A stretch of 64,000 bases of DNA, taken from positions 219,848,928-219,912,927 of the forward strand of contig NC_090441.1 of assembly GCF_031143425.1 (NCBI RefSeq). Reading direction: 5' to 3'. The position numbers and the translations under genes are program-made. Shown here piece by piece: positions 1 through 11,193 of this stretch. The notes under the pieces were generated by a model. It saw only the letters and a program-made list of their open reading frames with translations, ran no database searches and was not told the DNA's origin. Each line of letters begins with the position of its first letter. Position 1 is the first letter of the stretch. Source of the DNA: Pleurodeles waltl. Lineage: Eukaryota > Chordata > Amphibia > Caudata > Salamandridae.

Positions 1-1219
1 CTCTGGACAGTCGGGGTCACTTGGGTCCACCACTTATATTCCGGGGATGACGCTCTTTGAAGAGGGAGAAGTCCCAGAGGGTCAGTGTTGCTGCTTTTGG
101 TTGCCTGCTGGAGCAGGGGAAAGATTCAGTCGACCCACGGGAGATTTCTTCTGGACTTTGAGTGCAGACTGAAGGCAGACAGCCCCCCAGAGGATGCACA
201 AACAGGAAACAGTTGAGAAAGCCGGCAGGATTAGGCGCTACAAGGTTGCAGTAGCCATCTGGATACTTTGTTGCAGTTTTGCAGGCGTCGAAGAGTGAGA
301 TGCAGAGGAATCCTGGTGGATTCTTGCAAGTCGTTATATGAGAAAACGCCCACAGGAGAGCACCTAAATAGCCCAAAGAAGAGGTGTGGCTACCACCCAG
401 GTCTGAGCCTATCAGGAGGGGTCTCTGACTTCACCTACTGGCACTGGCCACTCAGAGGTGTCCAGTGTGCCCCCACACCTCTGAATTCAAGATGGCAGAG
501 GTCTGGGACACACTGGAGGAGCTCTGGGCACCTCCCTCAGGGAGGTACTGGTCAGAGGGGTGGTCACTCCCCTTTCCTTTGTCCAGTTTCGCACCAGAGC
601 TGGGACAGGAGATCCCTAAACCGGTGCAGACTGACTTATGCAAGGAGGGCACCATTTGTGCCCTTCAAAGCATTTCAAGAGGCTCTGGGAGGCTACCCCT
701 CCCAAGCCTGTGACACCTATTTCCAAAGGCAGAAGGTGTAACACCCCCCTGCCAAAGGAAATACATTGTTCTGCCTTCCTGGGACTGAGCTGCTCAGACC
801 CCAGGAGGGCAGAAACCTGTCTGGAGGCTGGCAGCAACTGTAGCTGCAGAGAAAACCCCAGAGAAGTGGTTTGGCAGTACAGGGGGTCTATGGTGGAGCC
901 CCCAGGGTACATGGAATTGCCCCCCCAATACCAGATTCGGACTGGGGGTGAAATTCCACATTCCCAGACACCTCACATGGCCATATTTGGTTCAGCCATT
1001 GTGCAGCTACATATAGGTGGTGACCTATCTGTCGTGCACGCTTGTAATGGCGTCCCCGCACTCACAAAGTCCGGGGAAATGGCCCTGGACAATGTGGAGG
1101 CACCTTTGCTACTGCAAGGATGCCCTCACACTCAGTAACTTTGCACCCAGCCAGAGCTGGACATATAGGTGGCTTATAAGCTACTTAAGTGCAGAGTAAA
1201 ATGGCTGTAAAATAGTGGA
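1..1219 (-). mobile_element. Old LTR fragment, minus orientation (part 1, cut by window edge)
   Basis: This stretch aligns by eye, in minus orientation, with the middle and 5' part of the 3-kb LTRs in the central array. Shared landmarks are the GTCGACCCACGGGAGATTTC block near 131-150, the CRE-like position near 427 decayed to TGACTTCA, and the hairpin block near 1010-1035. It is much more diverged than the array LTRs, so it is an older relative. It is split by the Penelope-like insertion and resumes at 7086. About the last 40 percent of the LTR lies left of the window. Short frames inside it are not conserved and are not called as genes. Confidence 0.75.
1206..1219. repeat. 14-bp target-site duplication, left copy
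   Basis: TGTAAAATAGTGGA occurs here and again at 7086-7099, exactly flanking the Penelope-like insertion. The surrounding old LTR reads continuously once the insertion and one copy are removed. This fixes both ends of the element. Confidence 0.9.
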
Positions 1220-1288
1220 CACATCAAAAATACAGGGGATATGGAGGATTAAAGGTCCAGTGTATACCCTCCAATGAAAGTTACTAAT

Positions 1289-3599
1289 ACTGCAATACAC
1301 TGTTCCTAGGTAACAAGGGAAGACAGGACGAGTACTCTGGAGTCCTATTTAATAGGAGCAAGAGTCCTCACACACCCAAATGGGTGTCATGCTTCATCAT
1401 CGGACAAGCTCCTCGTCAGACCGCCGCTGCAATGTCTGACGGGCACCACCCTTCCGGGGGGCTCTTTGCCGGAGATCTTTTCTCGATGATGCCACTCTAT
1501 CCCGTAAATGAGTAGGGAGAAAGAAAATGGGGAGAGTTCAAAGAAAGAAAAATAAAATTGGCTCAGGACCCTTAATGAGTACTTAACTTTATTCTGTCTA
1601 TGTGGGGTGAAGGCCAAGATTAAAATATAGATCAGGAGAGTGAGATAGAGATAATGCTCTGTCACTCTCTAACTGTGTGTCTAATAACGGTGGGTCAGAA
1701 AACTATAGGACCCACCTCAAAATCGGGTCGACATGTTTCGCGTCTTTGTGGTCCACATGGATCCAATGACGCTTCTTCAGGACCTAGTGTAAAAAACTTC
1801 TCCAACTACAAGCTAAATTGGCTATCATATATCAGAGCTGACAGTCAAACAAAAGATTATCGTCAGTCACTTACATGAGTCTATTGTGACCCTTTGTGTT
1901 AATTCCTATTCGTCACCCTAGAAAAGATTAAAGCGTAAATTGTATCTCAAAAATATTCTCGATTCAATTGCAGCAGAACGTATGATAAACTGTGTGGCAC
2001 ACAGTGATAGTGCTGGTGGTGACACACTCATGCTAAATAAACAGAGATATGCTTACCCTCCCACATTGAGTCAGGGCTTCATGGGATCACGCGGGCCATT
2101 GGCCAGGTTCGTTTAACACATTGCTAGTGGTGTGGAAAAAATAGATAAATAAACACACAAAAAAGTAAGTCAGGGGGCACATGTAAATTAACAAAAATTG
2201 TCAGGAATTCCACCCTTACAAAAAAGTAACAAACTCCACTCTTATGGATAATGGAGGCAGTCCACAGATGCTTATCAGATGTTTAATAATGCTAAAAGCC
2301 TAGTATAAGGCCCATAAGGCAGTCTATGCAGGGTATGTAGGATTTCTATGACATTAAAACCTTTGCTATGTACCCACTTTTGGTATCTCTGATTGGAAAC
2401 GATCCACGCAGCAAAAAAGGTCAAAAACAGTGAGTGCATTTTGACTTAACTTAGTCTTAAAATAGAGAAAAGCCGAAATCACTTAATTTGTCAAACAGGG
2501 ACGGAGGTCAAATCTTCAGAGCAACTATGCAGCGCTTTAGGTAGTCAAAATGTCACCAGTTCGGTCGATATGCGAGCGTAAACCAGTGCCGTGAGAGTGT
2601 CACAAAAAGTTAACACGACGGAACACTTACTTTGAAGAGCCTGGCAGTGGGCGGCTACACCTACCCCTGGACGCGCTCCCGAAAGTGAAAGGGAAGCGCG
2701 AACCCGGGGGTATAAATCCCATCGAGCCCGGAAATCGATAGAAGCGTCTAACGCGCCCGTTGCTAAGTGACGGCAGTGCGTCTCGCGCCCGGAGATAATT
2801 GGTAATGGAAATAAATGACGGGCTCGCGACGATCCAGGTTCAATCATAAATACAAAACGGCGGCCATCTTAAAGTTAAGGAGCTTTCATACAGCCAACTA
2901 TGGCAGGTATCTCCATACACTGTGATGGGAGTGGAGGGAGGGATTAAGGCCTGACTCATCGAATATCATCATGTGACAGTTGTCTGTCATATTAAATAAG
3001 ATGATATCGGTGGTCATATTTTGTATAAAGAAAAAAACAATTTGTCTATAAACAACTCACATGTCTGGAGGGTCGCCATGGCTATTCTGGGTCCTGATAC
3101 CTAGATCAGGAGGAGAGACTCGTCCAAGGGATGTCATCATTCAGTCCCTTGCGATGGGTCCCAAGTTAAAAAACCCATCGTTGTTCTAATTCAAAGAGAG
3201 ACCCAGTCCCCTGATGGGCACTTGTCTGTAGTACAACCCACCACATGTCATCCGGGCTATGTTGTAACTCAATGTAGTGCATGCTAAGCTTTGTCGAAAT
3301 TCGACCGCAACGGATGTTGCTGCGGTGTTCATTGATTCTTAGTTTAACTGCTCTCGTGGTCATCCCTACATATTGTAAGCCACAAGGGCAAGTGATCAAA
3401 TATACACAGTTTCTAGGGTTGCAGTTGGTATGTTTGAGTAGCCGCCAGTTTCCAATGGGTGCTAAATCTAGTGTGTCTATTTGTTTTGTAAGTGAACATA
3501 CTTTGCAATTTCCACCAGGGTAGTGGCCCCTAAATGTTGGTAACTCCCAGAGGGTCCCTTGTTTACTAGGCGCAGCCCGGGGTTTAGGTCGCGTGTGGA
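1289..3599 (-). repeat. Left inverted arm of the Penelope-like element
   Basis: Reading this segment on the minus strand reproduces the right arm at 4775-7085 almost base for base, over about 2.31 kb. It includes the last part of the coding frame, with the GIY-YIG core (minus-strand frame at 3166-3399), then the whole 3' untranslated region with its hammerhead motif. Small differences are scattered substitutions, consistent with both arms having aged since one insertion event. It stops abruptly near 3599, within the inter-domain part of the coding sequence. Confidence 0.88.
1726..1784 (-). ncRNA. Hammerhead ribozyme motif, left arm (best preserved copy)
   Basis: On the minus strand the order is helix I strand GGTC, core box CTGAAGA (fits CUGANGA), helix II GCGTC...GACGC as five perfect pairs around a 23-nt loop, core box GAAA, a very short helix III around CATG, cleavage triplet GTC, and the second helix I strand GACC. 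Hammerhead ribozymes with minimal helix III are known in the terminal repeats of Penelope-like elements. Activity is inferred, not shown. Confidence 0.75.
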
Positions 3600-3636
3600 G
3601 TCTTCCCTTTGTGAATCTTAGGGAGGCAATAAAAGT

Positions 3637-5265
3637 ATGGGATCCTCGGGTTCGCAGTATCCAGAAATTCTGCTTCTTTTTGTGAGATCCCCCCCGGGTC
3701 GCCCAATAGTCTCAGGTATAGGATCTATCCTAGAACCTCTTTCTATATTTTGTGACCATTTTTTGCAACCTCTCGTGCAGCAATCTTCTACATATTTACG
3801 AGACACTAAAGATGTCCTTAACCTTATAGAATCCATCAATGCCACAGATAATGTTCAAGCTATGATCACCCTAGATGTCGAGGCATTATACACCAATATT
3901 CCACAACAAGCCACCTTAACAGTAGTTGAAACAGCCCTCCTCTCTGCCACACTCGACACGGCGACTCCTGTGCATTTTATTATGCACTGTGCTAATCTAG
4001 CCATGACAGAGAATTTTTTCCAGTTCGAAGACCTACTATTTCATCAGATTCGAGGTACTTCGATGGGCAGTACTTTCGCTCCTAGTCTAGCATGTCTCTA
4101 CATGTATGATTTCGAAAAACGATTCATACTACCGGACTCGAACCCCTTCTCTGATAATATCAGAATGTGGCGTCGTTATATAGACGACATTCTGGTCATC
4201 TGGCAGGGCCCCATCGACAAGGTAACAGCCTTTACGACTTGGGTCAACAGTTTGGACCCTTTTTTACATTTCACCTCCTCGGTCTCCACCACTATGATCC
4301 CTTTCCTGGATCTGGAGATCAGCATTGATAGAGGCAAACTGAAGACTTGCAATTATCAGAAAACTACAGATCGTAATAGCTTATTACTATACGACAGCTA
4401 CCACCCTAAAGCACTCAGAGACAATTTGCCTTTTGGCCAGTTCCTGCGGTTACGCCGCAATTGCAGCAACATCTGCTCGTTTGACACACAAGCTCAAGAA
4501 TTGAAGCATAAATTATGTGACCGTCATTACCCCACCAAAGTGGTTAATACTGCCTATAAGCGAGCTAAGTACAGTGACAGAGATTCACTACTGCATACGG
4601 CCACCAGGGGTACAGAAAATAAACTTACGTGTGTTACCACCTTCACACCATTGTCCAATACCATCAAGAAAATCATTAACAAAAGATGGGATATCCTCTG
4701 TAGTGGTGGTGAGAATGTCTCAAAACCGTTATTTGCCTTCAAAAGGACCACTAATTTAAAAGATATTTTGATCCACACGCGACCTAAACCCCGGGCTGCG
4801 CCTAGTAAACAAGGGACCCTCTGGGAGTTACCACCAGTTAGGGGCCACTACCCTTGTGGAAATTGCAACGTATGTTCACTTACAAAACAAATAGACACAC
4901 TAGATTTAGCACCCATTGGAAACTGGCGGCTACTCAAACATACCAACTGCAACACTAGAAACTGTGTATATTTGATCACTTGCCCTTGTGGCTTACAATA
5001 TGTAGGGATGACCACGAGAGCAGTTAAACTAAGAATCAATGAACACCGCAGCAACATCCGTTGCGGTCGAATTTCGACAAAGCTTAGCATGCATTACATT
5101 GAGTTACAACATAGCCCGGATGACATGTGGTGGGTTGTACTACAGACAAGTGCCCATCAGGGGACTGGGTCTCTCTTTGAATTAGAACAACGATGGGTTT
5201 TTAAACTTGGGACCCATCGCAAGGGACTGAATGATGACATCCCTTGGACGAGTCTCTCCTCCTGA
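3637..5265 (+). CDS. Penelope-like reverse transcriptase with GIY-YIG endonuclease, N-terminally truncated
   Basis: This 542-residue frame encodes a Penelope-type reverse transcriptase fused to a C-terminal GIY-YIG nuclease, the pair that copies element RNA at a nicked target. Reverse transcriptase motifs run in order: RPIVSG at residues 22-27, LDVEALYTNI near 79-88, GTSMGSTFAPSLACLYM near 140-156, and the catalytic box YIDD at 181-184. A cysteine-rich linker near 400-440 precedes VYLITCPCG and QYVGMTTRA (about 444-462), the GIY-YIG core, and FELEQRWVF follows near 522-530. The first methionine is used because a stop lies 18 bases upstream. The usual N-terminal region is absent in frame and seems to continue in another frame, so the product is probably not functional. 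The frame is otherwise open, which is notable beside the heavily decayed surrounding LTR. Confidence 0.85.
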   Translation: MGSSGSQYPEILLLFVRSPPGRPIVSGIGSILEPLSIFCDHFLQPLVQQSSTYLRDTKDVLNLIESINATDNVQAMITLDVEALYTNIPQQATLTVVETALLSATLDTATPVHFIMHCANLAMTENFFQFEDLLFHQIRGTSMGSTFAPSLACLYMYDFEKRFILPDSNPFSDNIRMWRRYIDDILVIWQGPIDKVTAFTTWVNSLDPFLHFTSSVSTTMIPFLDLEISIDRGKLKTCNYQKTTDRNSLLLYDSYHPKALRDNLPFGQFLRLRRNCSNICSFDTQAQELKHKLCDRHYPTKVVNTAYKRAKYSDRDSLLHTATRGTENKLTCVTTFTPLSNTIKKIINKRWDILCSGGENVSKPLFAFKRTTNLKDILIHTRPKPRAAPSKQGTLWELPPVRGHYPCGNCNVCSLTKQIDTLDLAPIGNWRLLKHTNCNTRNCVYLITCPCGLQYVGMTTRAVKLRINEHRSNIRCGRISTKLSMHYIELQHSPDDMWWVVLQTSAHQGTGSLFELEQRWVFKLGTHRKGLNDDIPWTSLSS

Positions 5266-7085
5266 TCTAGGTATCAGGACCCAGAATAGCCATGGCGACC
5301 CTCCAGACATGTGAGTTGTTTATAGACAAATTGATTTTTTCTTTATACAAAATATGACCACCGATATCATCTTATTTAATATGACAGACAACTGTCACAT
5401 GATGATATTCGATGAGTCAGGCCTTAATCCCTCCCTCCACTCCCATCACAGTGTATGGAGATACCTGCCATAGTTAGCTGTATGAAAGCTCCTTAACTTT
5501 AAGATGGCCGCCGTTTTGTATTTATGATTGAACCTGGATCGTCGCGAGCCCGTCATTTATTTCCATTAACAATTATCTCCGGGCGCGAGACGCACTGCCG
5601 TCACTTAGCAACGGGCGCGTTAGACGCTTCTATCGATTTCCGGGCTCGATGGGATTTCTACCCCCGGGTTCGCGCTTCCCTTTCACTTTCGGGAGCGCGT
5701 CCAGGGGTAGGAGTAGCCGCCCACTGCCAGGCTCTTCACAGTAAGTGTTCCGTCATGTTGACTTTTTGTGACACTCTCATGGCACTGGTTTACGCTCGCA
5801 TATCGACCGAACTGGTGACATTTTGACTACCTAAAGCGCCGCATAGTTGCTCTGAAGATTTGACCTCTGTCCCTGTTTGACAAATTAAGTGATTTCGGCT
5901 TTTCTCTATTTTAAGACTAAGTTAAGTCAAAATGCACTCACTGTTTTTGACCTTTTTTGCTGCGTGGATCGTTTCTAATCAGAGATACCAAAAGTGGGTA
6001 CATAGCAAAGGTTTTTATGTCATACAAATCCCACATACCCTGCATAGACTGCCTTATGGGCCTTATACTAGGCTTTTAGCATTATTAAACGTCTGATAAG
6101 CATCTGTGGACTGCCTCCATTATCCATAAGAGTGGAGTTTGTTACTTTTTTGTAAGGGTGGAATTCCTGACAATTTTTGTTAATTTACATGTGCCCCCTG
6201 ACTTACTTTTTTGTGTGTTTATTTATCTATTTTTTCCACACCACTAGCAATGTGTTAAACGAACCTGGCCAATGGCCCGCGTGATCCCATGAAGCCCTGA
6301 CTCAATGTGGGAGGGTAAGCATATCTCCGTTTATTTAGCATGAGTGTGTCACCACCAGCACTATCACCGTGTGCCACACAGTTTATCATACATTCTGCTG
6401 CAATTGAATCGAGAATATTTTTGAGATACAATTTACGCTTTAATCTTTTCTAGGGTGACGAATAGGAATTAACACAAAGGGTCACAATAGACTCATGTAA
6501 GTGACTGACGATAATCTTTTGTTTGACTGTCAGCTCTGATATATGATAGCCAATTTAGCTTGTAGTTGGAGAAGTTTTTTACACTAGGTCCTGAAGAAGC
6601 GTCATTGGATCCATGTGGACCACAAAGACATGAAACATGTCGACCCGATTTTGAGGTGGGTCCTATAGTTTTCTGACCCACCGTTATTAGACACACAGTT
6701 AGAGAGTGACAGAGCATTATCTCTATCTCACTCTCCTGATCTATATTTTAATCTTGGCCTTCACCCCACATAGACAGAATAAAGTTAAGTACTCATTAAG
6801 GGTCCTGAGCCAATTTTATTTTTCTTTCTTTGATCTCTCCCCATTTTCTTTCTCCCTACTCATTTGCGGGATAGAGTGGCATCATCGAGAAAAGATCTCC
6901 GGCAAAGAGCCCCCCGGAAGGGTGGTGCCCGGCAGACATTGCAGCGCCGGTCTGACGAGGAGCTTGTCCGATGATGAAGCATGACACCCATTTGGGTGTG
7001 TGAGGACTCTTGCTCCTATTAAATAGGACTCCAGAGTACTCGTCCTGTCTTCCCTTGTTACCTAGGAACAGTGTATTGCAGTATT
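4775..7085 (+). repeat. Right inverted arm of the Penelope-like element
   Basis: This is the reverse complement of 1289-3599. It begins inside the coding frame upstream of the GIY-YIG domain, passes the stop at 5265, and continues through a 1.8-kb 3' region to the 14-bp duplication. Short frames at 5524-5826 and 6706-6984 are mirrored in the left arm and carry no recognisable domain. Confidence 0.88.
6587..6645 (+). ncRNA. Hammerhead ribozyme motif, right arm (helix II decayed)
   Basis: This is the mirror copy of the motif at 1726-1784, with GGTC, CTGAAGA, GAAA and GTC/GACC all kept. The second helix II strand reads GACAT instead of GACGC, so GCGTC is no longer fully paired. The change fits CpG decay. 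This copy should be weaker or inactive. Confidence 0.6.
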
Positions 7086-7099
7086 TGTAAAATAGTGGA
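7086..7099. repeat. 14-bp target-site duplication, right copy
   Basis: This is identical to 1206-1219 and marks the right boundary of the Penelope-like insertion. Confidence 0.9.
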
Positions 7100-7519
7100 G
7101 ACACTATTTTACCCAGGCTGCTGTGGCAGTCCTGTGAAAGGTTTGTCTTAGCTCCTTATGGGTGGCAAAAGTAATGCTGCAGCCCATAAGGTGCTCTTGG
7201 AACCCCAATACCCTGGGTACCTAAGCACCATATACAAGGGAATTATAACGGTGTTCCAAAGTGCCAATTGGAATTGGAAAAATAAGTTACTAGCCTGCAG
7301 TGACAAATTTAAAGCAGAGAGAGCATAAGCACTGAGGTTCTGATTAACAGAGCCTCAGTGACACAGTAAGCTCTACAGACTACACAGACATAGGCCACAA
7401 ACTATGAGCACTGGGTGCCTGGCTATCAGGATCCCAGTGACACAGTAAAAACACACTGACACACACTCACAAACAGGCCAAAAGTGGGGGTAACAAGGCT
7501 AGATAGAGGCTACTTTCTC
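7086..7519 (-). mobile_element. Old LTR fragment, minus orientation (part 2, 5' end of the LTR)
   Basis: This continues the LTR broken at 1219. It carries the GTAAAATAGTGG hairpin block, the CCCAATACCCTGGGTACC landmark and the GGTTCTGATTAACAGAGCC block seen in all array LTRs. It ends at CTACTTTCTCAC near 7519, which is the reverse complement of an LTR start. Directly after it a plus-orientation LTR begins about 930 bp into the LTR, so this LTR probably inserted into that one. The other junction lies outside the window. Confidence 0.7.
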
Positions 7520-10292
7520 ACGGATGGGATGGGGTGGCCTGGGGGCAACACCACACTGCTTTGAAGGGCACATTTGGTACCCTCCTTGCGTAAATAGGTT
7601 TGCACCAGTGCAGGAACCCTTGGTTCCCGCTCTGGCGCGAAACTGTACAAAGGCTAAGGGAGTGACATCCCCCCATGTCCAACTCCTGCCCTATGTTGGA
7701 GGAAAATCTATCAAAAAAGTAAGACAGAACAGTTTTACACAATAATATGGATTTAATCAATTGATCAATTGGGATAATCAGCCAGTCTCAAAGTCCAAAG
7801 TCTGAAGTTCAGTGTTCTGGATTACAAGCAGTGGTATATATACTGTAAAAGCCACAATAAACATGTTACAAATTCCTATATGACGTAAATAGCAAGCTGG
7901 ATAGATAAGATATTGTCAACCTACGTAAGCATTTCCAAGAATTGTGCACATGTCCATGTTTTGCAGAAGCCTGTAATTCTCAGAATAACATAGAAAAACA
8001 TATTTGGTTTTCTGCATAGTGAGTGCTTATCTCTTGTTTGACATCATTGAGCCCATCCCAGCCTATATGACTTTAACATAAGGCAGACTCCACCCTTGTT
8101 TACACCCTGTGCTCAATGCTCAATGATGATGCAAAACCATTTTTTTCTTGTCAACCTCTCAGTGTGTTCCTTAAAACTAATGTGCACTATGACCTATATA
8201 TTTATGCCTCAGTTATCTTTTTCAGCACATCCATTGATCATGCTTAGGCCGGTTCCCTATCCCTCACCTGAAATGCTTGTATTGGGGTTTGGGATTTTAT
8301 ATTTGTGTAAATGTCTATAAAATATATTTCTATAATTTCCCTACATCACCTAGGGAGGTGCACAGAGCTCTGCCAGGTGGCCGATTGATTCTTCCATCTT
8401 GGAAACAAGATGTGCAGAGGCCCTGGGAGCATCTTACTGGCTAGGCCAGGTAGTTGACGTCCCTGACCCCCTCTGATAGGTGGGTTCCGCAAAAAGTGTC
8501 CAACCCCCTTTCTGGGTTACTTAAGGGCTCCTCTGAGGGTGGAACCCTAGATTCATTGAGCAAGACTTTGCAAGGAGCTCCATGCAAGACACTTGTGCAA
8601 CCTGGCCTGTGGAACCGCTGCTGGTCTGCCCTGGGAGCTGAAACAAGACTGTATCAAGTAGGAGGGCTCCTACTGCAACATTGTTTCTCCAGCTCCTGCA
8701 AGAATTCTGCATCATCCGTGGCTGTGCATCCTCCAGGGTCGCAAAGACTCTGCCTACATCAGGAAGCAAGAAGGAATCTCCCATTGAGTGAAGGAGTCAC
8801 TCCCCTGCATCTGCAGGCAACTTAATGACAGTAACCAGCTGGTGGATCCTGCTGTCCCATAGACATTGAATGGCTCACAAACACAGGAGCTGGTTCTGCA
8901 GGTCTCTCCAGGACCAACCTGTCTTCTGTGCAACTTGGGAGATGGTGGACCCTTGCTGTGGCTGCTGGGACAGGACCCCTGTGCACTGCATCTGTTGCTG
9001 TTGTCAAGGGTTGGTGACTCTCCATCCTGAAGATCTTCGAACTCCAAGAAGCCCCATCCTCCAGCACTCTGCAACTCCAAGAACAGTGATCTTCCTCCTG
9101 CAAGTCCTGCATCATGGGACTCCTTCTTTGTTGTACTGCTGAGGACTCCCTGTGACACCCTGTGCCTGCTGCCTGTGGGTCCTTGTAAGGGCTTCAATGA
9201 TTCTTCCTGGCTTTCCTGTGTGCTGAGGGCTGGCCCTGACTCCCCTCCAAGGATCGAATCTCTTGGATCTTGCTGGTCTCCAAAATCCTGCAAACTTCCC
9301 TGCAGCTTCTTCCTGCCTCTGCCAAGGCTTTTTGGTGGTCCTACTGATGACTGACCCCTCTGCAATTCAATAACCAACATGGGACGGCTCATGAATGACT
9401 CCAAGGATCTTCCTGTATTGCCTGGACTCTCCAACTGTGCTTCTTCCACCACTATCCAGTAGGAACTCTTCCCAAAAAGGGTGAGCATTGCCTACGTGCA
9501 CCGCCTGGACATCTGCGAGTGGTCTGGACTCTGTCCCCTTCTTTCTCAGGTTCTTTTTTGTCTAGAATCCACCTTTGGGTTCCACCGGCCTCGTCCACGG
9601 GTCGCGACAGAAGCTGGGCAACCGAGGCCTCCATTGACTTGAATGAAGATTTCCAATGTCACTTCACTCCTATGCACCCATGATCCCTGGTGTAGGTACT
9701 CCACACCCCTGGGTATCCTCAAGTGGGAGCACTATTGAACCTTCCTTGGCCAACTGGTTTCCTCAGGCTCCTCTGGGAAGGGTCCTGAATCCTACACATT
9801 CCAACTGCAGTGGTCCTGTGTTAGTCTATGGGACAACCGGCTAGATAACACCTCTGCACACGAGTGTCTGGGTATTTTTCTACTCCCATGCCCCTGGGAT
9901 CCTAACACATTTACCTGGGTTGGACACTTCCATTCTGATACCACTTTATTAGTATATGGTTTGCCCCCCCCCATAGGATTCCATGTATTTCTGTGCTTCT
10001 CCTGCATGTTACTGAGTATAATTGGTGTGTGTAGATATCTCCAAGTGGAGATATACCAAAGTTAGGGTAGTACTAGTGTTATAATAAAAATAACTTTATT
10101 TTTGTAACACTTGATGTGGTTCTTTTTGTTTTGTGAACATCACTGACTGACTATTGTGGCATTGCAAGTGCTTTACACTCCTCCGGGATAAGCTTCAGCT
10201 GCTCTCCACAGCTACCCATAGAGAGCTTTGCTTATCTAGGAATCAAAACACTACCACTAAGGATTGCCTGACTCAGTATAGGGTGCCACACC
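7520..10292 (+). mobile_element. Second old LTR, plus orientation, truncated at both ends
   Basis: This aligns by landmarks with the plus-orientation array LTRs from about 930 bp inward: the CTGGCGCGAAACTG block near 7632, the CCATCTTGGAAAC block near 8395, the GACGTC remnant near 8456, and an AATAAA-containing block near 10083. It is old and interrupted at 7687-8345. It stops near 10292, some tens of bases short of an expected LTR end, where the hAT-like element starts. The longest frames inside it (for example 8754-9488, minus) match no known protein and are not conserved in sister LTRs. Confidence 0.65.
7687..8345 (-). mobile_element. AT-rich 659-bp insertion with TG...CA ends, possible solo LTR
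   Basis: Old-LTR sequence is interrupted between the CCAACTCC and TCACCTAGGG blocks, which are adjacent in sister LTRs. The insert starts TGCCCTATG and ends CCCTACA, so on either strand it has LTR-like TG...CA ends. No matching 5-bp duplication was found. It contains no coding frame of note. It could instead be another short retroposon, and orientation is a guess. Confidence 0.35.
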
Positions 10293-11193
10293 CAGGGGCG
10301 GCTTCCCGCTAAGGTGGAACACCATCGTCCCACTGGATTGTGGGGAAAGGAAAAATAAAATGCTTTGTTATTATCATTTTATTTTTCCTGGGAGAAGGAG
10401 CAGAGCTGGGCTGGAGGGAGGGGGGCTGTGGGGTCTGGAGGAGGGATGGATGGGGGGTTTTGCACCACAAAGTGCACATGTCGGTTTGGTCGGCCATGTT
10501 GGAACAGGAAGAGGACGACAACGGATGGGAGACGAACGCATCTCCCCAAAAGGTAAGCATTTTTTAAAATTTGAAATTTATCTTTTTTTCTTTCTTCATC
10601 CCCGTACCGCCATCCCCGTTGAGTGGCAGCTGACACTTGCCTCACCATAGGTGTACACCATAAACTGAACCAGCCTTGTATACAGAGCACAGGCCCTGGT
10701 TAGCAGAGCCCAGGGCACAGAAAAGAGTCAGTAACCACTGGTTGTGATGGTTCTGTTACTGGCAATGCTGGCAGGGTTAATGGGTGCTGCAAGCTGCAGG
10801 AGCCTCCTTACAAGGGCCCTGGCTCTTGTTTTTTTTTTACAAACTAAGCTATGTTTTGAAGTGATACTTTGGTTAGCAAACATTTCAGTTTTCAGTTGTA
10901 GGTAATTTTGCTGTTTTTACTGCCCCTCACCGCCATGATTTACCTTGGTGTTTATGGAAAGTGAAAAGTGTGCATTCAACCACCCACTATAAATCAGGTG
11001 GGCAGTTAAATGGCAAAACCTCCAATAGCCTTTACTTCTTTGGGCCATAGGAGGAGTAAATCAACAAGAGGGATGGAGTAGTCTCCAACGCTGACATACT
11101 TAGGACCATCTCATCAATGCAGTATGCAGGTGCACATTCGGTTTGGCCGTTGCAACCCTGTACATTCTCCTCCAAACTCTGAATCAGCCCCTG
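10293..11193. mobile_element. Possible hAT-like non-autonomous DNA element
   Basis: The left end reads CAGGGGCGGCTTC and the right end GAATCAGCCCCTG, an imperfect terminal inverted repeat of a form common in hAT elements. The interior has a short G-rich block (10385-10460) and no transposase. An 8-bp duplication expected for hAT insertion was not seen, so the call is tentative and the ends may belong to different repeats. Confidence 0.35.

Larger units (their letters stand above)
1220..7085 (+). mobile_element. Penelope-like retroelement with two long inverted arms
   Basis: This 5.87-kb insertion sits inside the old LTR and is flanked by a 14-bp duplication. The plus-strand half (about 3600-7085) contains a reverse transcriptase plus GIY-YIG frame and a 1.8-kb 3' region. 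The left half (1289-3599) is a reverse-complement copy of 4775-7085. The element is therefore a giant hairpin with 2.3-kb arms and a 1.18-kb spacer. Partial, inverted or tandem copies fused at the 5' end, with pseudo-LTRs, are known for Penelope-like elements. A 69-bp tail, 1220-1288, is present only at the left end. The N-terminal coding part is missing or decayed, so this copy is probably non-autonomous. Confidence 0.88.

Noticed and set aside
2545..2847. 100-codon frame mirrored at 5524-5826
   Set aside because: Its presence in both arms follows from the inverted duplication. It has no domain and lies in the 3' untranslated part of the Penelope-like element.
6950..6986. Second hammerhead-like motif CTGACGAGGAGCTTGTCC (mirrored near 1390-1422)
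   Set aside because: The first core box and a three-pair helix II are present, but the required GAAA box is replaced by GATG. At most it is a degenerate relic.
8754..9488. 244-codon minus-strand frame
   Set aside because: It lies in an old LTR, has low-complexity Ser/Gln/Gly text, no domain, and is not kept in related LTRs.
10340..10690. Overlapping frames of 75-103 codons in both directions
   Set aside because: They lie in a G-rich patch of a hAT-like element, with no domain and no consistent frame.
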